Source: Pseudomonas sp. SLFW (lineage in GTDB: Bacteria > Pseudomonadota > Gammaproteobacteria > Pseudomonadales > Pseudomonadaceae). From it: a stretch of DNA of 64,000 nucleotides. Location: positions 248,001-312,000 of the forward strand of contig NZ_JAAAKW010000005.1 of assembly GCF_009905615.1 (NCBI RefSeq), written 5' to 3'. Positions 8,100 through 18,347 of the stretch are shown here, in pieces. A program made the translations under genes and the position numbers. How positions within the stretch are numbered: position 1 is the first letter of the stretch; every line of letters starts with the position of its first letter. The notes under the pieces are model-generated. The model was not told where the DNA came from, ran no database searches, and saw only the letters and a list, made by a program, of their open reading frames with translations.

Positions 8100-9101
8100 A
8101 TGGATACGCCAACCATGAACAAACCGCGCCTGACCACCTCGGCGATGATTGCCTCGATTGCCAGCGAAGGGCAGCGCACCGAAGCCGCACCGTTCGGTCA
8201 CGCATTGGTCGCTGCCGCGCAGAAAGATTCCCGCATCGTCGGCATGACCGCCGACCTGTCGAAATACACCGACTTGCACATCTTCGGTCGTGAGTTCCCC
8301 GAGCGTCACCTGCAAATGGGCATGGCCGAACAGCTCCTGATGGCCGCAGCAGGGGGCATGGCGAAAGAGGGCATGATCCCGTTCGCCACCACCTACGCGG
8401 TGTTCGCCACCCGTCGCGCTTATGACTTCATTCATCAGGTAATCGCCGAGGAAAACCTCAACGTCAAGATTTGCGCCGCGCTGCCGGGCCTGACCACCGG
8501 TTACGGCCCGAGCCACCAGGCGACCGACGACCTGGCGCTGATGCGCGCTGTGCCTGGCCTGACCGTCATCGACCCGTGCGACGCGCTGGACACCGCGCAA
8601 GCCGTGGCCGCCATCGCCGAATACAACGGTCCGGTCTACATGCGTCTGTTGCGCGGTAAGGTGCCGATGGTGCTGGACCAATACGACTATAAATTCGAGC
8701 TGGGCAAGGCCAAATTGCTGCGCGACGGCAAGGACGTCCTGATCATCTCCAGCGGCATCATGACCATGCGCGCCCTGGAAGTCGCCGAGCTGCTGGGCGA
8801 CGGCAGCGCTGATGTGGCGGTGTTGCACGTGCCGACCATCAAGCCACTGGACGAAGCCACCATCATCGAGCAGTGCCGCCGCAGCGGGCGTCTGGTGATC
8901 GTCGCGGAAAACCACAGCACCGTCGGCGGTTTGGGGGAAGCCGTGGCGCTCGCCCTGTTGAAAGCGCGGGTCAGCCCGGCCTTCCAGCAAATCGCCTTGC
9001 CGGATGCCTACCTCGACGCCGGTGCGTTGCCGACGCTGCATGACCGTTACGGTATTTCCACTCAAGTCATGGCGGCCAACATCCGCCAGTGGCTGGCATG
9101 A
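8100..9101 (+). CDS. Transketolase-like protein, C-terminal subunit
   Basis: From ATG 8100 (TGAAATGG junction with the previous gene) it encodes 333 residues. The pyrimidine-binding domain is seen in HLQMGMAEQLLMAAAGGMA, which holds the glutamate that activates the cofactor, and in FATTYAVFATRRAYDFI. The C-terminal transketolase fold includes DVLIISSGIMTMRALEVAELL and VAENHSTVGGLGEAVA. It completes the enzyme begun by the gene before it. An alternative start at 8115 removes five residues. Confidence 0.93.
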   Translation: MDTPTMNKPRLTTSAMIASIASEGQRTEAAPFGHALVAAAQKDSRIVGMTADLSKYTDLHIFGREFPERHLQMGMAEQLLMAAAGGMAKEGMIPFATTYAVFATRRAYDFIHQVIAEENLNVKICAALPGLTTGYGPSHQATDDLALMRAVPGLTVIDPCDALDTAQAVAAIAEYNGPVYMRLLRGKVPMVLDQYDYKFELGKAKLLRDGKDVLIISSGIMTMRALEVAELLGDGSADVAVLHVPTIKPLDEATIIEQCRRSGRLVIVAENHSTVGGLGEAVALALLKARVSPAFQQIALPDAYLDAGALPTLHDRYGISTQVMAANIRQWLA

Positions 9102-9112
9102 GGAGCGCGCAG

Positions 9113-9958
9113 ATGAACGTTGCATTCATTGGTCTGGGCGCCATCGGCCTGCCCATGGCCCGGCAGATTCAAAAGGCGGGGCACGGCGTCGTCGGCGTCG
9201 AATTGAGCGAAGCGAACCGCGCCCTCGCGTTGACCCACGGCATTGAATCGAGCGCTGACTGGCGCGTGGCAATCGATGCCGACGTGGTGGTGGTCATGGT
9301 CGCCACCCCCGCGCAGCTGGATGCGTTGGTCAGCCAGTGCACCGAGCTGAAGCCCGGTCAGCATTGGGTGGTCATGAGCACGGTCGGCCCGGCCTCGGTG
9401 CGTGAGCAATCCGTGCGCTTGCTGGAGAAAGGCGTGCAGGTGGTGGACGCGCCGGTCACCGGTGGCGTGGCGCGGGCGGAAACCGGCAGCCTGCTGATTT
9501 TTGCGTCGGGGCCTCTGGCCGCTGTCGAGCGCGTCGAACCGGTGCTGCGGAGCATGGGTGAAGTGCGCGACGCGGGCACGGATATCGGCGACGGGCAGGC
9601 GATCAAGGTCGTCAACCAGCACCTGTGTTCGGTGCACCTTGTGGCCGCCGCCGAAGCGCTCAGCCTTTCGCGTTCGCTGGGCCTTGACCCGGCGCGGGTG
9701 CTGGATCTGGTGCAAAAGGGCGCGGGCGGCTCGTGGATGTTGTCCGACCGAGGCCCGCGCATGCTCGAAGGCACTGACACCCGCGTGACGAGCATGGTCA
9801 ACATTTTCGTCAAGGACAGCGGCCTTGTGGCCTCGGAAGCCCAGAGCTGTGGTGCTGTCGTGCCGTTGCTCGACATTGCCCACGCCCGTTTCAGCCAGGC
9901 TTCCGAAGCCGGGTTGGGCAAGCGGGACGACAGCCGGGTCATCGAGACCTGGGACTGA
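9113..9958 (+). CDS. NAD(P)-dependent beta-hydroxyacid dehydrogenase (3-hydroxyisobutyrate dehydrogenase-like)
   Basis: The ATG at 9113 follows an AGGAG site, giving 281 residues. The N-terminus is the Rossmann motif VAFIGLGAIGLPMA, then DAPVTGGVARAETGSL, the family's substrate-binding DxPVxGG box. The catalytic lysine lies in QAIKVVNQHLCSVHLVAAAEAL (normally G-x-x-x-K-x-x-N-N, here with N-Q). The family oxidises or reduces 3-hydroxy acids, such as tartronate semialdehyde or 3-hydroxyisobutyrate. It sits in one operon with the split transketolase and the transporter downstream, which suggests a sugar-acid or short hydroxy-acid route. Confidence 0.88.
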   Translation: MNVAFIGLGAIGLPMARQIQKAGHGVVGVELSEANRALALTHGIESSADWRVAIDADVVVVMVATPAQLDALVSQCTELKPGQHWVVMSTVGPASVREQSVRLLEKGVQVVDAPVTGGVARAETGSLLIFASGPLAAVERVEPVLRSMGEVRDAGTDIGDGQAIKVVNQHLCSVHLVAAAEALSLSRSLGLDPARVLDLVQKGAGGSWMLSDRGPRMLEGTDTRVTSMVNIFVKDSGLVASEAQSCGAVVPLLDIAHARFSQASEAGLGKRDDSRVIETWD

Positions 9959-10046
9959 CGCCCGATACAGATGTAACGACGTTCCAACACTCAGGGCAGG
10001 TTCGTGATCTGCCCGCTACAACAACAATAAAAGTTCGGAGTTTGCC

Positions 10047-11381
10047 ATGAGCAGATCCACAACGGCGTCAAGCCAGACAGACAGCAAAGCCGGAAAAGTC
10101 TCCTTCGCTTCCATGGTCGGTTCGGCCGTGGAAAGTTATGACTTCTTCATCTATGGCACGGCGGCGGCCGGCTGGTTTGGCCAAGTATTTTTCCACACCA
10201 CCGAGCCCATCGTCGGCATCCTCGCGGCGTTCGCCACCATGGCCGTGGGTTTCTTCATGCGCCCGCTGGGCGGCTATCTGGCGGGGCATTTCGGTGATCG
10301 GCTGGGTCGCAAGACGGTGTTGCTCTGGTCATTGTTGGCCATGGGCGGCGCGACGGTGTTGATCGGTGCGTTACCGACCTATGCGCAGGCCGGGGTCATC
10401 GCCCCGATCTTGCTGATTCTGTTGCGGATGATTCAGGGCATCGGGTTCGGTGCGGAGTGGGGCGGCGCGGTGCTGATGGCCTGTGAACATGCCCCGGCCC
10501 ACCGTCGCGGTTTCTTCGGCGCGGTGCCGCAGATCGGCATTCCGCTGGGGCTGTTGATGGCCAACGGCGCATTCCTGCTGTCGGCGGTGCTGTTCGAAGG
10601 CGACTGGGTGTGGCGCGCGCCGTTCCTGGCGTCGGTCGTGATGGTGGCCGTCGGCATGTGGATTCGTCTGAGCGTCAGTGAGTCGCCAGAGTTCGAAAAG
10701 GCCAAGGCTGAAAACACCCTGGTCAAACAGCCTGCGCTGCAAGTGATCCGCGAGGACTGGCGCAAAGTGCTGCAAATCGCGGGTCTGCGCCTGGCGGAGA
10801 CCGGCGGTTATTACCTCGCGACCAGCTTCATGTTGTCGTACGTGGTCCTCTCCGGCATCGCCACCAAACAGAACGTGCTGTGGGGCACGATGATCGGCTC
10901 GGCCATCGGCCTGGGCAGCCATCTGTTCTACGGCGCGTTGAGCGACCGGATCGGGCGTAAACCGGTGTTCCTGATCGGCTCGCTGTTCACCATCGTGTTC
11001 GGCATCCCGATGTTCATGATGATCAACACCGGGATCGTGCCGCTGATCATTGTCGCGGTGGCCATGGCGCTGATCCTCAGCCACGACCCGATCTTCGCGG
11101 TCGAGGCCAGCTGGTTCACCGAGCAGTTCCCGGCCAACGTGCGGTCGTCCGGTATCTCGCTGGGCTACAACTGCGCGTCGCTGGTGGCCGGTACGCTGCC
11201 GTTCATTGCCACGGCGCTTTATTCGCAAGTGGGGTGGATGGGGCCTGCGATTCTGTTCAGTTTGCTGGGCGTGGTGTCGACAGCGTGCGCGGTGAAAATG
11301 CGGGAGACGGCACCGTCGGTGGCGAAGGATCTGCCGCCCGCGGTGCACAAGGCACCGGTGGGTAGTCAAGCGTTGCAGTAA
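10047..11381 (+). CDS. MHS-family MFS transporter (metabolite:H+ symporter)
   Basis: The 444-residue protein has twelve predicted membrane segments and the MHS signatures: VGSAVESYDFFIYGTAAA in helix 1, RPLGGYLAGHFGDRLGRK in loop 2-3, and GIGFGAEWGGAVLMACEHAP in helix 4. Relatives carry organic acids or compatible solutes with protons. A CGGAG ribosome binding site is present. It is the last gene of the transketolase operon and is followed by a GC-rich hairpin, so it most likely imports the substrate of that pathway. Confidence 0.9.
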   Translation: MSRSTTASSQTDSKAGKVSFASMVGSAVESYDFFIYGTAAAGWFGQVFFHTTEPIVGILAAFATMAVGFFMRPLGGYLAGHFGDRLGRKTVLLWSLLAMGGATVLIGALPTYAQAGVIAPILLILLRMIQGIGFGAEWGGAVLMACEHAPAHRRGFFGAVPQIGIPLGLLMANGAFLLSAVLFEGDWVWRAPFLASVVMVAVGMWIRLSVSESPEFEKAKAENTLVKQPALQVIREDWRKVLQIAGLRLAETGGYYLATSFMLSYVVLSGIATKQNVLWGTMIGSAIGLGSHLFYGALSDRIGRKPVFLIGSLFTIVFGIPMFMMINTGIVPLIIVAVAMALILSHDPIFAVEASWFTEQFPANVRSSGISLGYNCASLVAGTLPFIATALYSQVGWMGPAILFSLLGVVSTACAVKMRETAPSVAKDLPPAVHKAPVGSQALQ

Positions 11382-11398
11382 CAAAAGGAAGCGTGCAC

Positions 11399-11433
11399 AG
11401 CGGGGCCGCACCTGACGAGGGTTCGGCCCCGCT
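11399..11433 (+). terminator. Hairpin after the MHS transporter
   Basis: A perfect 10-bp stem (AGCGGGGCCG / CGGCCCCGCT) with a 15-base loop begins 18 bases after the transporter stop. The T run is poor, so termination may be only partial. Confidence 0.6.
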
Positions 11434-11807
11434 CTGTCTGAAGCGGTTGAATGAGGCCGTTACGAATGCATTCTGCCCATGTTCAAGCTCGACCTTCACT
11501 GTCGGGTCTTCAACGGTGACGGCTGTGGAGGAATTCTGTTGAACAACCTTGAAGGTGATCACGCTCTTCTTCCGTTCGCGCCGAGGGACGCCGCAGGCGA
11601 ACGGATGCGTCCATGCTGCCTTTCCTGCTGATAGGCCGTCGCGGTGGATGTTGCCAAAGTCAGAAATTTGCCTATGTTGAACGAGGGCTCTTCTGTTGTT
11701 CGACCTGGCAAGGTCGTGAGTTTTTAGTTGATCGCTGGTTCTCTGTGTTCGGTGAGTATCGCCCGCCTTAGTGCTTCGCTCATCCAAAACGCGAACAGGA
11801 GAAGTCC
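11434..11807. other. Intergenic stretch with a possible gene remnant
   Basis: No intact gene was seen. On the minus strand a GTG at 11562 with a GGAAGAAG site before it opens a reading frame. Its first 45 codons look coding-like (ITFKVVQQNSSTAVTVEDP and so on), and then it runs through the hairpin at 11399-11433 into the antisense of the transporter. This may be the 5' stub of a lost gene or chance. The right end carries the AGGAG site of the next plus-strand gene. Confidence 0.3.
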
Positions 11808-12515
11808 ATGGTCACTGGAAATGATGTATACGCGCTTGCTGCCACCAAAGAGGGCCAGAAGTACGCCAACGTACTGGTCCCGAAAGACAACCCGCGTTGG
11901 AGCGGTCCTTGGGATTGCGCAGAGTTTGTCTCGTGGGTGCTCTACCAGAAACTCGGCGTGTTGTATGGCTGTATCGACAACAACGGCAACCCTGCGACCA
12001 CCGAGGCCTATTCCGGGGCCTGGGTCAGGGATGCGAAAAACGGCACGCTGCTCCCCAGCGATGAGTCGGACGCTCGGCTGACGGCCGGGGTTGTCCTGAT
12101 TCGCAAACCTCCGCTTCCAGGCCAGATGGGTCACGTGGCGATTTCCGACGGCTTGGGTAAAACCATGGAGGCGGCAGGTACCCGATTGGGCGTACGGGCG
12201 GGAAATGTGGGGGGCAGGGTCTGGGATTTCATCTGCCGGGTTCCCGGTGTCAGCTACAACAGCGATCAAAGGACCTTGCGTGCTCAGGTGCAACCCGCAT
12301 TTGTCCGGCTGGAAGACACGCCGGTCAAAAATGCAAAGGTCAAAGAGGTTCAACAGCGTCTGAAGGCGTTGGGCATCGATCCGGGCAAGATCGACGGAGA
12401 ATACGGCCCGCATACAACGGCGGCGGTGATCGCGTTCCAGACGATGAACCGTCTGGTGGCGGACGGCATTGTCGGCCCGGCGACTGCTCGGGCGTTGAAG
12501 ATCCAGTGGCCTTGA
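11808..12515 (+). CDS. NlpC/P60-like protein with C-terminal peptidoglycan-binding domain
   Basis: The 235-residue protein starts at an ATG behind AGGAGAAG. The N-terminal 145 residues look like a papain-fold cell-wall hydrolase: a Cys in PWDCAEFVSWVLY (C37) and a His in GQMGHVAISDG (H109), the usual order for NlpC/P60 or CHAP enzymes. Residues about 165-233 form a PG_binding_1 domain (VKEVQQRLKALGIDPGKIDG, then GPHTTAAVIAFQ and DGIVGPATARAL). There is no signal peptide. It could be a phage-type lysin remnant, a toxin delivered by a contact system, or an enzyme used after lysis. Fold assignment is fairly good, role unknown. Confidence 0.7.
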   Translation: MVTGNDVYALAATKEGQKYANVLVPKDNPRWSGPWDCAEFVSWVLYQKLGVLYGCIDNNGNPATTEAYSGAWVRDAKNGTLLPSDESDARLTAGVVLIRKPPLPGQMGHVAISDGLGKTMEAAGTRLGVRAGNVGGRVWDFICRVPGVSYNSDQRTLRAQVQPAFVRLEDTPVKNAKVKEVQQRLKALGIDPGKIDGEYGPHTTAAVIAFQTMNRLVADGIVGPATARALKIQWP

Positions 12516-12545
12516 TTGCCAGCCAGGGTCAGCCCTTCACGTCGC

Positions 12546-12579
12546 AGCCCCCCGTGCCAACGTCATGGCACGAGGGGCT
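12546..12579. terminator. Hairpin between convergent genes
   Basis: A 14-bp stem with a single mismatch (AGCCCCCCGTGCCA / TGGCACGAGGGGCT) and a six-base loop lies between the stops of two convergent genes. T tracts are lacking on both sides, but its place suggests a shared terminator. Confidence 0.5.
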
Positions 12580-12591
12580 ACGAGAGCAGTG

Positions 12592-12930
12592 TTACCAGCG
12601 ACCGTCCCCACGATGGTCATAGTGACGGTCATAACCCCGACCGTAATACCCATGCGGTGGCGGCGGGGCGAAGCGACGGTATTCCACTCGCTGCACCGGC
12701 ACATAGGCCACGGGTTGATACACCGGCTGATAGCGAGGCTGTGGGCGGTAATCACGATACTCGGGACGGTGGTGGTCATGGCCGGAACCGCTGAGCACGG
12801 TGGCCAGCACTGCACCGACTGCCGCCCCGGCGATGACGGGCACGACCACATCGCGTTCACTTGCGGAGGCTGCACCCGCAGCGACCAGGCAACCGGACAG
12901 GATCAAGGCTTTAGTCATCTTCGAAATCAT
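12592..12930 (-). CDS. Small exported glycine-zipper protein, His/Tyr/Pro-rich tail
   Basis: The 112-residue product starts at ATG 12930 behind a good GAGGAGA site. It has a signal-like N-terminus (ALILSGCLVAAGAASA) and a short glycine-zipper segment (VIAGAAVGAVLATVL). A tail rich in Tyr, Arg, Pro and His (RYQPVYQPVAYVPVQ, GYYGRGYDRHYDHRG) follows. The family of such small envelope proteins is common in Pseudomonas, but the function is not established. A second ATG at 12918 is also possible. Confidence 0.75.
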   Translation of the reverse strand: MISKMTKALILSGCLVAAGAASASERDVVVPVIAGAAVGAVLATVLSGSGHDHHRPEYRDYRPQPRYQPVYQPVAYVPVQRVEYRRFAPPPPHGYYGRGYDRHYDHRGDGRW

Positions 12931-13029
12931 GGTGTCTCCTCAGGCGATGTGTTTGGGTTCGCCATGTGTGTATGAAACACCCGATCCGTGTAAACGAACG
13001 TCCAGACTCCGTAAAAATTGAGTAAAGAG

Positions 13030-13509
13030 TCAGGAATTACCGAGCGGCTTGCGCATGAACACCCGCGCGAAGCCTTGCTGCGTTGCCCGATGGGTTTCTC
13101 GATAGCCGAGCTTGCTGTAGATCGCGAGGTTTTCAGTCATCAATTCGTGGGTGTACAGCCGAATCCCCAGGCAGCCCAGCGCAAGGGCGCAATCTTCGCA
13201 ATAGCTCATCAGCTGCTTGCCGATGCCCTGGCCCTTGCAGCGGTTGGCGACCGCGACATTGACCAGCAACAGGTCGGTGTCTTCCGGTTGCACCACCAGC
13301 ACGCCGGTGATCCCGGTGTCGTCCTCGCAGACGTACACCACGGATTCCTCGATCACCTGCGCATAATCGTCGAGCATCGGTCCCGGCTTGCGGCCAATGC
13401 GCGGGATGTAGGGCGAATAGGCCTCGTCTACCAGTGATGCAATCCCCATCGCGTCGTCGGGGCGTGCCCGGCGAAGGGAAACGGAAGGTGTCGAATCAGC
13501 AAATCCCAT
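13030..13509 (-). CDS. GNAT-family N-acetyltransferase
   Basis: The 159 residues form one compact GNAT domain. The acetyl-CoA loop is VAVANRCKGQGIGKQLM, matching R/Q-x-x-G-x-G/A with G-Q-G-I-G. The C-terminal part has NLAIYSKLGYRE, the usual closing helix and strand. It lies 33 bases downstream of the hybrid kinase at 13543 on the same strand, so both are likely read from one mRNA. The acceptor substrate is not predictable. Confidence 0.88.
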   Translation of the reverse strand: MGFADSTPSVSLRRARPDDAMGIASLVDEAYSPYIPRIGRKPGPMLDDYAQVIEESVVYVCEDDTGITGVLVVQPEDTDLLLVNVAVANRCKGQGIGKQLMSYCEDCALALGCLGIRLYTHELMTENLAIYSKLGYRETHRATQQGFARVFMRKPLGNS

Positions 13510-13542
13510 CAGGTCATTAGCCTCTGTTCGATAAAAGCCCTG

Positions 13543-15681
<2,139 letters not shown>

Positions 15682-15973
15682 ATGGCGATTTTCCTGTGGT
15701 GATCAGTGACAGCGCACCCCGAGGCGCCATCAGATCAGAAACGGCGATAACTTGCACTAGCGCCGGGCCCCGCAGACCGTGGCCTGCGTTGATGTTTTTG
15801 GAGCGGGACGGTGGCCAGGGGTTCCTTCAAAATCTGCCATCGATCGGGCGTCAGCGATGGCGCCGTCCCCCCGAAATCCTGTACAACGTAGTCTTTATGT
15901 ACAAACCACCCAAAGGCACCGAACTCCTCGCTGCTTCCGGTGCCAAACGGTCAAGCATTCCGAGTAGTAGCGA
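15682..15973. promoter_or_regulatory. Divergent control region between hybrid kinase and kaiC
   Basis: This GC-rich stretch must hold the promoters of the kinase (leftward) and the kai operon (rightward). A small dyad, GTAC-N14-GTAC, ends just before kaiC's possible leader. A 26-codon frame from ATG 15898 (MYKPPKGTEL...) stops in TTGA, overlapping the kaiC TTG start. It has no clear ribosome binding site, so a leader peptide is only a possibility. Confidence 0.4.
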
Positions 15974-17689
15974 TTGAATACATCCTTTAAGCCTGAAGCG
16001 TCGAACCCTTCCTCCTCGAACCCGCAGCTGGCAAAAGCCGCCACGGGCATCGAGGGGCTGGACGATATTTTATTAGGCGGCATTCCCCAGGGCCGACCGA
16101 CGCTGGTGTGCGGTGCTGCGGGGTGCGGCAAGACGCTCTTCGGCATGACGTTTCTCGTGAAAGGCGTGACCGACCACGGCGAAAACGGCGTGTTCATGAG
16201 CTTCGAAGAGCGCGCCAGCGACCTGGTGCAGAACGTCGATTCCCTGGGCTTCGACCTGCAAACCCTGGTCGACGACAAGAAAATTGCCATCGACCATATC
16301 TATGTCGATCGCAGCGAAATCGAAGAAACCGGCGACTATGACCTCGAAGGCCTGTTCCTGCGCCTCGGTTATGCCATCGACAGCATCGGCGCCAAGCGCG
16401 TGGTCCTCGACACCATCGAAGCGCTGTTCTCCAGTTTCAAAGACACCGCAATCCTGCGTTCCGAACTGCGTCGGTTGTTCTACTGGCTGAAGGAACGGGG
16501 CGTCACCACCATCATTACCGGCGAGCGCGGTGACGGTCAGCTGACCCGCTACGGCATTGAAGAATACGTCTCGGATTGCGTAATCCTGCTCGATAACCGT
16601 GTGGTGGACCAAATCACCACCCGGCGTCTGCGCGTTGTGAAGTACCGCGGTTCGGCCCACGGCACTAACGAATACCCGTTCTTCATCGACGAGCATGGCT
16701 TCACGGTCCTGCCGATCACCGCTGCCGGTTTGAATCATCAAGCCCCTCAGGACATCGTCGCCACCGGCATTCGTGGCCTCGACTCGATGATGTCCCGCGG
16801 CGGTTATTACAAAGGCGCCAGCGTATTGGTGTCTGGCCTCGCGGGCACGGGCAAGACCACCTTCGCCGCCAGCTTCGTTGACGCCTGCTGCGCCCGTGGC
16901 GAGCGCTGCCTGTATTTCTCCTTTGAAGAGTCCGCCAACCAGTTGCTGCGCAACATGCAGTCGGTCGGCATCGATCTGGCCGGTTATCAGGACAGCGGCC
17001 TGTTGAAGATCGAATCGGCGCGGCCAAGCCTGTACGGGCTCGAAGTGCACTTGGCGCGCATGCACCGCGAGATCAAGACCTTTCAGCCTCACGCCGTCGT
17101 CATCGATCCGATTTCGGCGTTCCGTGGGCCGGAGTCCGAGGTGCACGCAACGTTGCTGCGTCTGGTCGACCTGCTCAAGTCCCGCGGCATCACCGCCATT
17201 TTCTGCAGCCTCGCCGATGTCGCGGTGCGCTCTCCGGGCCTTGAGCGCGAGATTTCCTCGCTGATGGACAGCTGGATTTCCTTGACCAACATCGAGGCCG
17301 ATGGCGAGCACAACCGCTTGCTGTTCGTGCTGAAGTCCCGGGGCATGGGCCACTCGAATCAGGTACGCGAATACCAGATCGGTCATGACGGGATCAACCT
17401 GTTGCAGCCTTATATCGGGCCGAACGGCGTGTTGACCGGCACGGCGCGGTTGCGTCAGGAAGCGTTCGAACAGCGTGCGGAAGACGCCCGGATCGAAGCG
17501 GTCGAACGGCGCAAGCGGGAGGTCATCAAAAAGCGGGCTGAGCTGGAACGGCAGATCGCCGCGATGCAGGCTCAGCTCGAAACCCAGGACCTGGACGAAG
17601 CCTTCCTCTCCAGCGACGAGGCCAACCAGGCCAGCGCTGAAGATCGGACCCGCAAGACGCTGGCGTCCGTTCGGGGGTTCACCGAGTGA
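15974..17689 (+). CDS. kaiC: KaiC-like double-domain clock ATPase/kinase
   Basis: The 571-residue protein has two RecA-like KaiC domains. CI carries Walker A GAAGCGKT (47-54) and the catalytic Glu pair in FMSFEER (78-79). CII carries GLAGTGKT (288-295) and FSFEES (E318-E319), the same numbering as in cyanobacterial KaiC. The segment EISSLMDS puts Ser428-Ser429 where the Ser431/Thr432 phospho-sites lie. After residue about 500 a charged coiled coil replaces the normal KaiA-binding tail. The start is a TTG, two codons after an in-frame TAG, without a clear ribosome binding site. It overlaps kaiB by four bases. KaiC homologues without KaiA are known outside cyanobacteria. Confidence 0.93.
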   Translation: MNTSFKPEASNPSSSNPQLAKAATGIEGLDDILLGGIPQGRPTLVCGAAGCGKTLFGMTFLVKGVTDHGENGVFMSFEERASDLVQNVDSLGFDLQTLVDDKKIAIDHIYVDRSEIEETGDYDLEGLFLRLGYAIDSIGAKRVVLDTIEALFSSFKDTAILRSELRRLFYWLKERGVTTIITGERGDGQLTRYGIEEYVSDCVILLDNRVVDQITTRRLRVVKYRGSAHGTNEYPFFIDEHGFTVLPITAAGLNHQAPQDIVATGIRGLDSMMSRGGYYKGASVLVSGLAGTGKTTFAASFVDACCARGERCLYFSFEESANQLLRNMQSVGIDLAGYQDSGLLKIESARPSLYGLEVHLARMHREIKTFQPHAVVIDPISAFRGPESEVHATLLRLVDLLKSRGITAIFCSLADVAVRSPGLEREISSLMDSWISLTNIEADGEHNRLLFVLKSRGMGHSNQVREYQIGHDGINLLQPYIGPNGVLTGTARLRQEAFEQRAEDARIEAVERRKREVIKKRAELERQIAAMQAQLETQDLDEAFLSSDEANQASAEDRTRKTLASVRGFTE

Positions 17690-18018
17690 GTAACGACCCA
17701 CAAGCCATCGACCCCGAACAACCCGGCGACACCGGTCACTACGCGTTGCGCCTGTACGTTGCGGGCCAGACGCCGAAATCCATGATCGCGCTGAACAATC
17801 TGAAGAAGATCTGCGAAACCTACCTCGCCGGGATCTACAGCATCGAGATCATCGATTTACGAGAGCATCCGCAACTGGCGGCCGGTGACCAGATTCTGGC
17901 CCTGCCGACCCTGGTGCGGCACCTGCCGACGCCGCTGGTGAAGATCATCGGCGACTTGTCCAACACGGAAAAGGTATTGGTCGGACTCGATATCCGTCCT
18001 CGGCAGAACCGCGCGTGA
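17686..18018 (+). CDS. kaiB: KaiB protein
   Basis: The GTG at 17686 overlaps the kaiC stop (GTGA). The 110-residue product is close to standard Kai[21 protein letters not shown] at the N-terminal thioredoxin-like half, then [31 protein letters not shown] and the strongly conserved [18 protein letters not shown]. KaiB binds the CI ring of KaiC after a change of fold and resets its phosphorylation state. About 18 extra N-terminal residues precede the domain. Position and overlap point to coupled translation with KaiC. Confidence 0.93.
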   Translation: MSNDPQAIDPEQPGDTGHYALRLYVAGQTPKSMIALNNLKKICETYLAGIYSIEIIDLREHPQLAAGDQILALPTLVRHLPTPLVKIIGDLSNTEKVLVGLDIRPRQNRA

Positions 18019-18050
18019 ACGGCGCACCCCCGGAGGAGGAGAGGCATCTC

Positions 18051-18347
18051 ATGCAGACGCCCGTCCAACACCTCAAGCTGTATATCTCGGGCAATACGTC
18101 CCGGTCTTCCTTTGCCGTGCATCAGCTCAAGGCCGTGTGTGAGAAGTACCTGGCCGGGCGCTATGTGCTCGAAGTCATCGACATTTATCAGGACAGCGGC
18201 GCGGCGCGGGACGACCGCATCGTCGCGGTGCCGACCCTGATGAAACTCGACCCTGATTTCAGCCGGCGGTTGATCGGTGATTTGTCGGACGTGGAAAAAC
18301 TGAAGCTGTTCCTGGGGATTGCCCCGGGCACTGAGAGCGCATCGTGA
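18051..18347 (+). CDS. Second KaiB-like protein
   Basis: The ATG at 18051 has a strong GGAGGAGGAGAGG site and gives 98 residues. A GTG at 18015 overlapping the kaiB stop would add 12. The fold is KaiB-like: LKLYISGNTSRSSFAVHQLK, LEVIDIYQDSGAARDDRIVAVPTL and RRLIGDLSDVEKLKLFLGI. It differs from the first copy in the middle, where PQL is replaced by SGAA and KII by RLI. It may compete with or tune the first KaiB, bind another partner such as the kinase next door, or be locked in one fold. Operon position is certain, role is inference. Confidence 0.9.
   Translation: MQTPVQHLKLYISGNTSRSSFAVHQLKAVCEKYLAGRYVLEVIDIYQDSGAARDDRIVAVPTLMKLDPDFSRRLIGDLSDVEKLKLFLGIAPGTESAS

Noticed and set aside
16073..17701. 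542-codon open frame antisense to kaiC
   Set aside because: KaiC on the plus strand is certain, and long antisense frames are common in GC-rich genes.
18051..18347. Second KaiB-like gene as KaiA
   Set aside because: The sequence has the KaiB thioredoxin-like motifs and none of the KaiA domains; it is also far too short.
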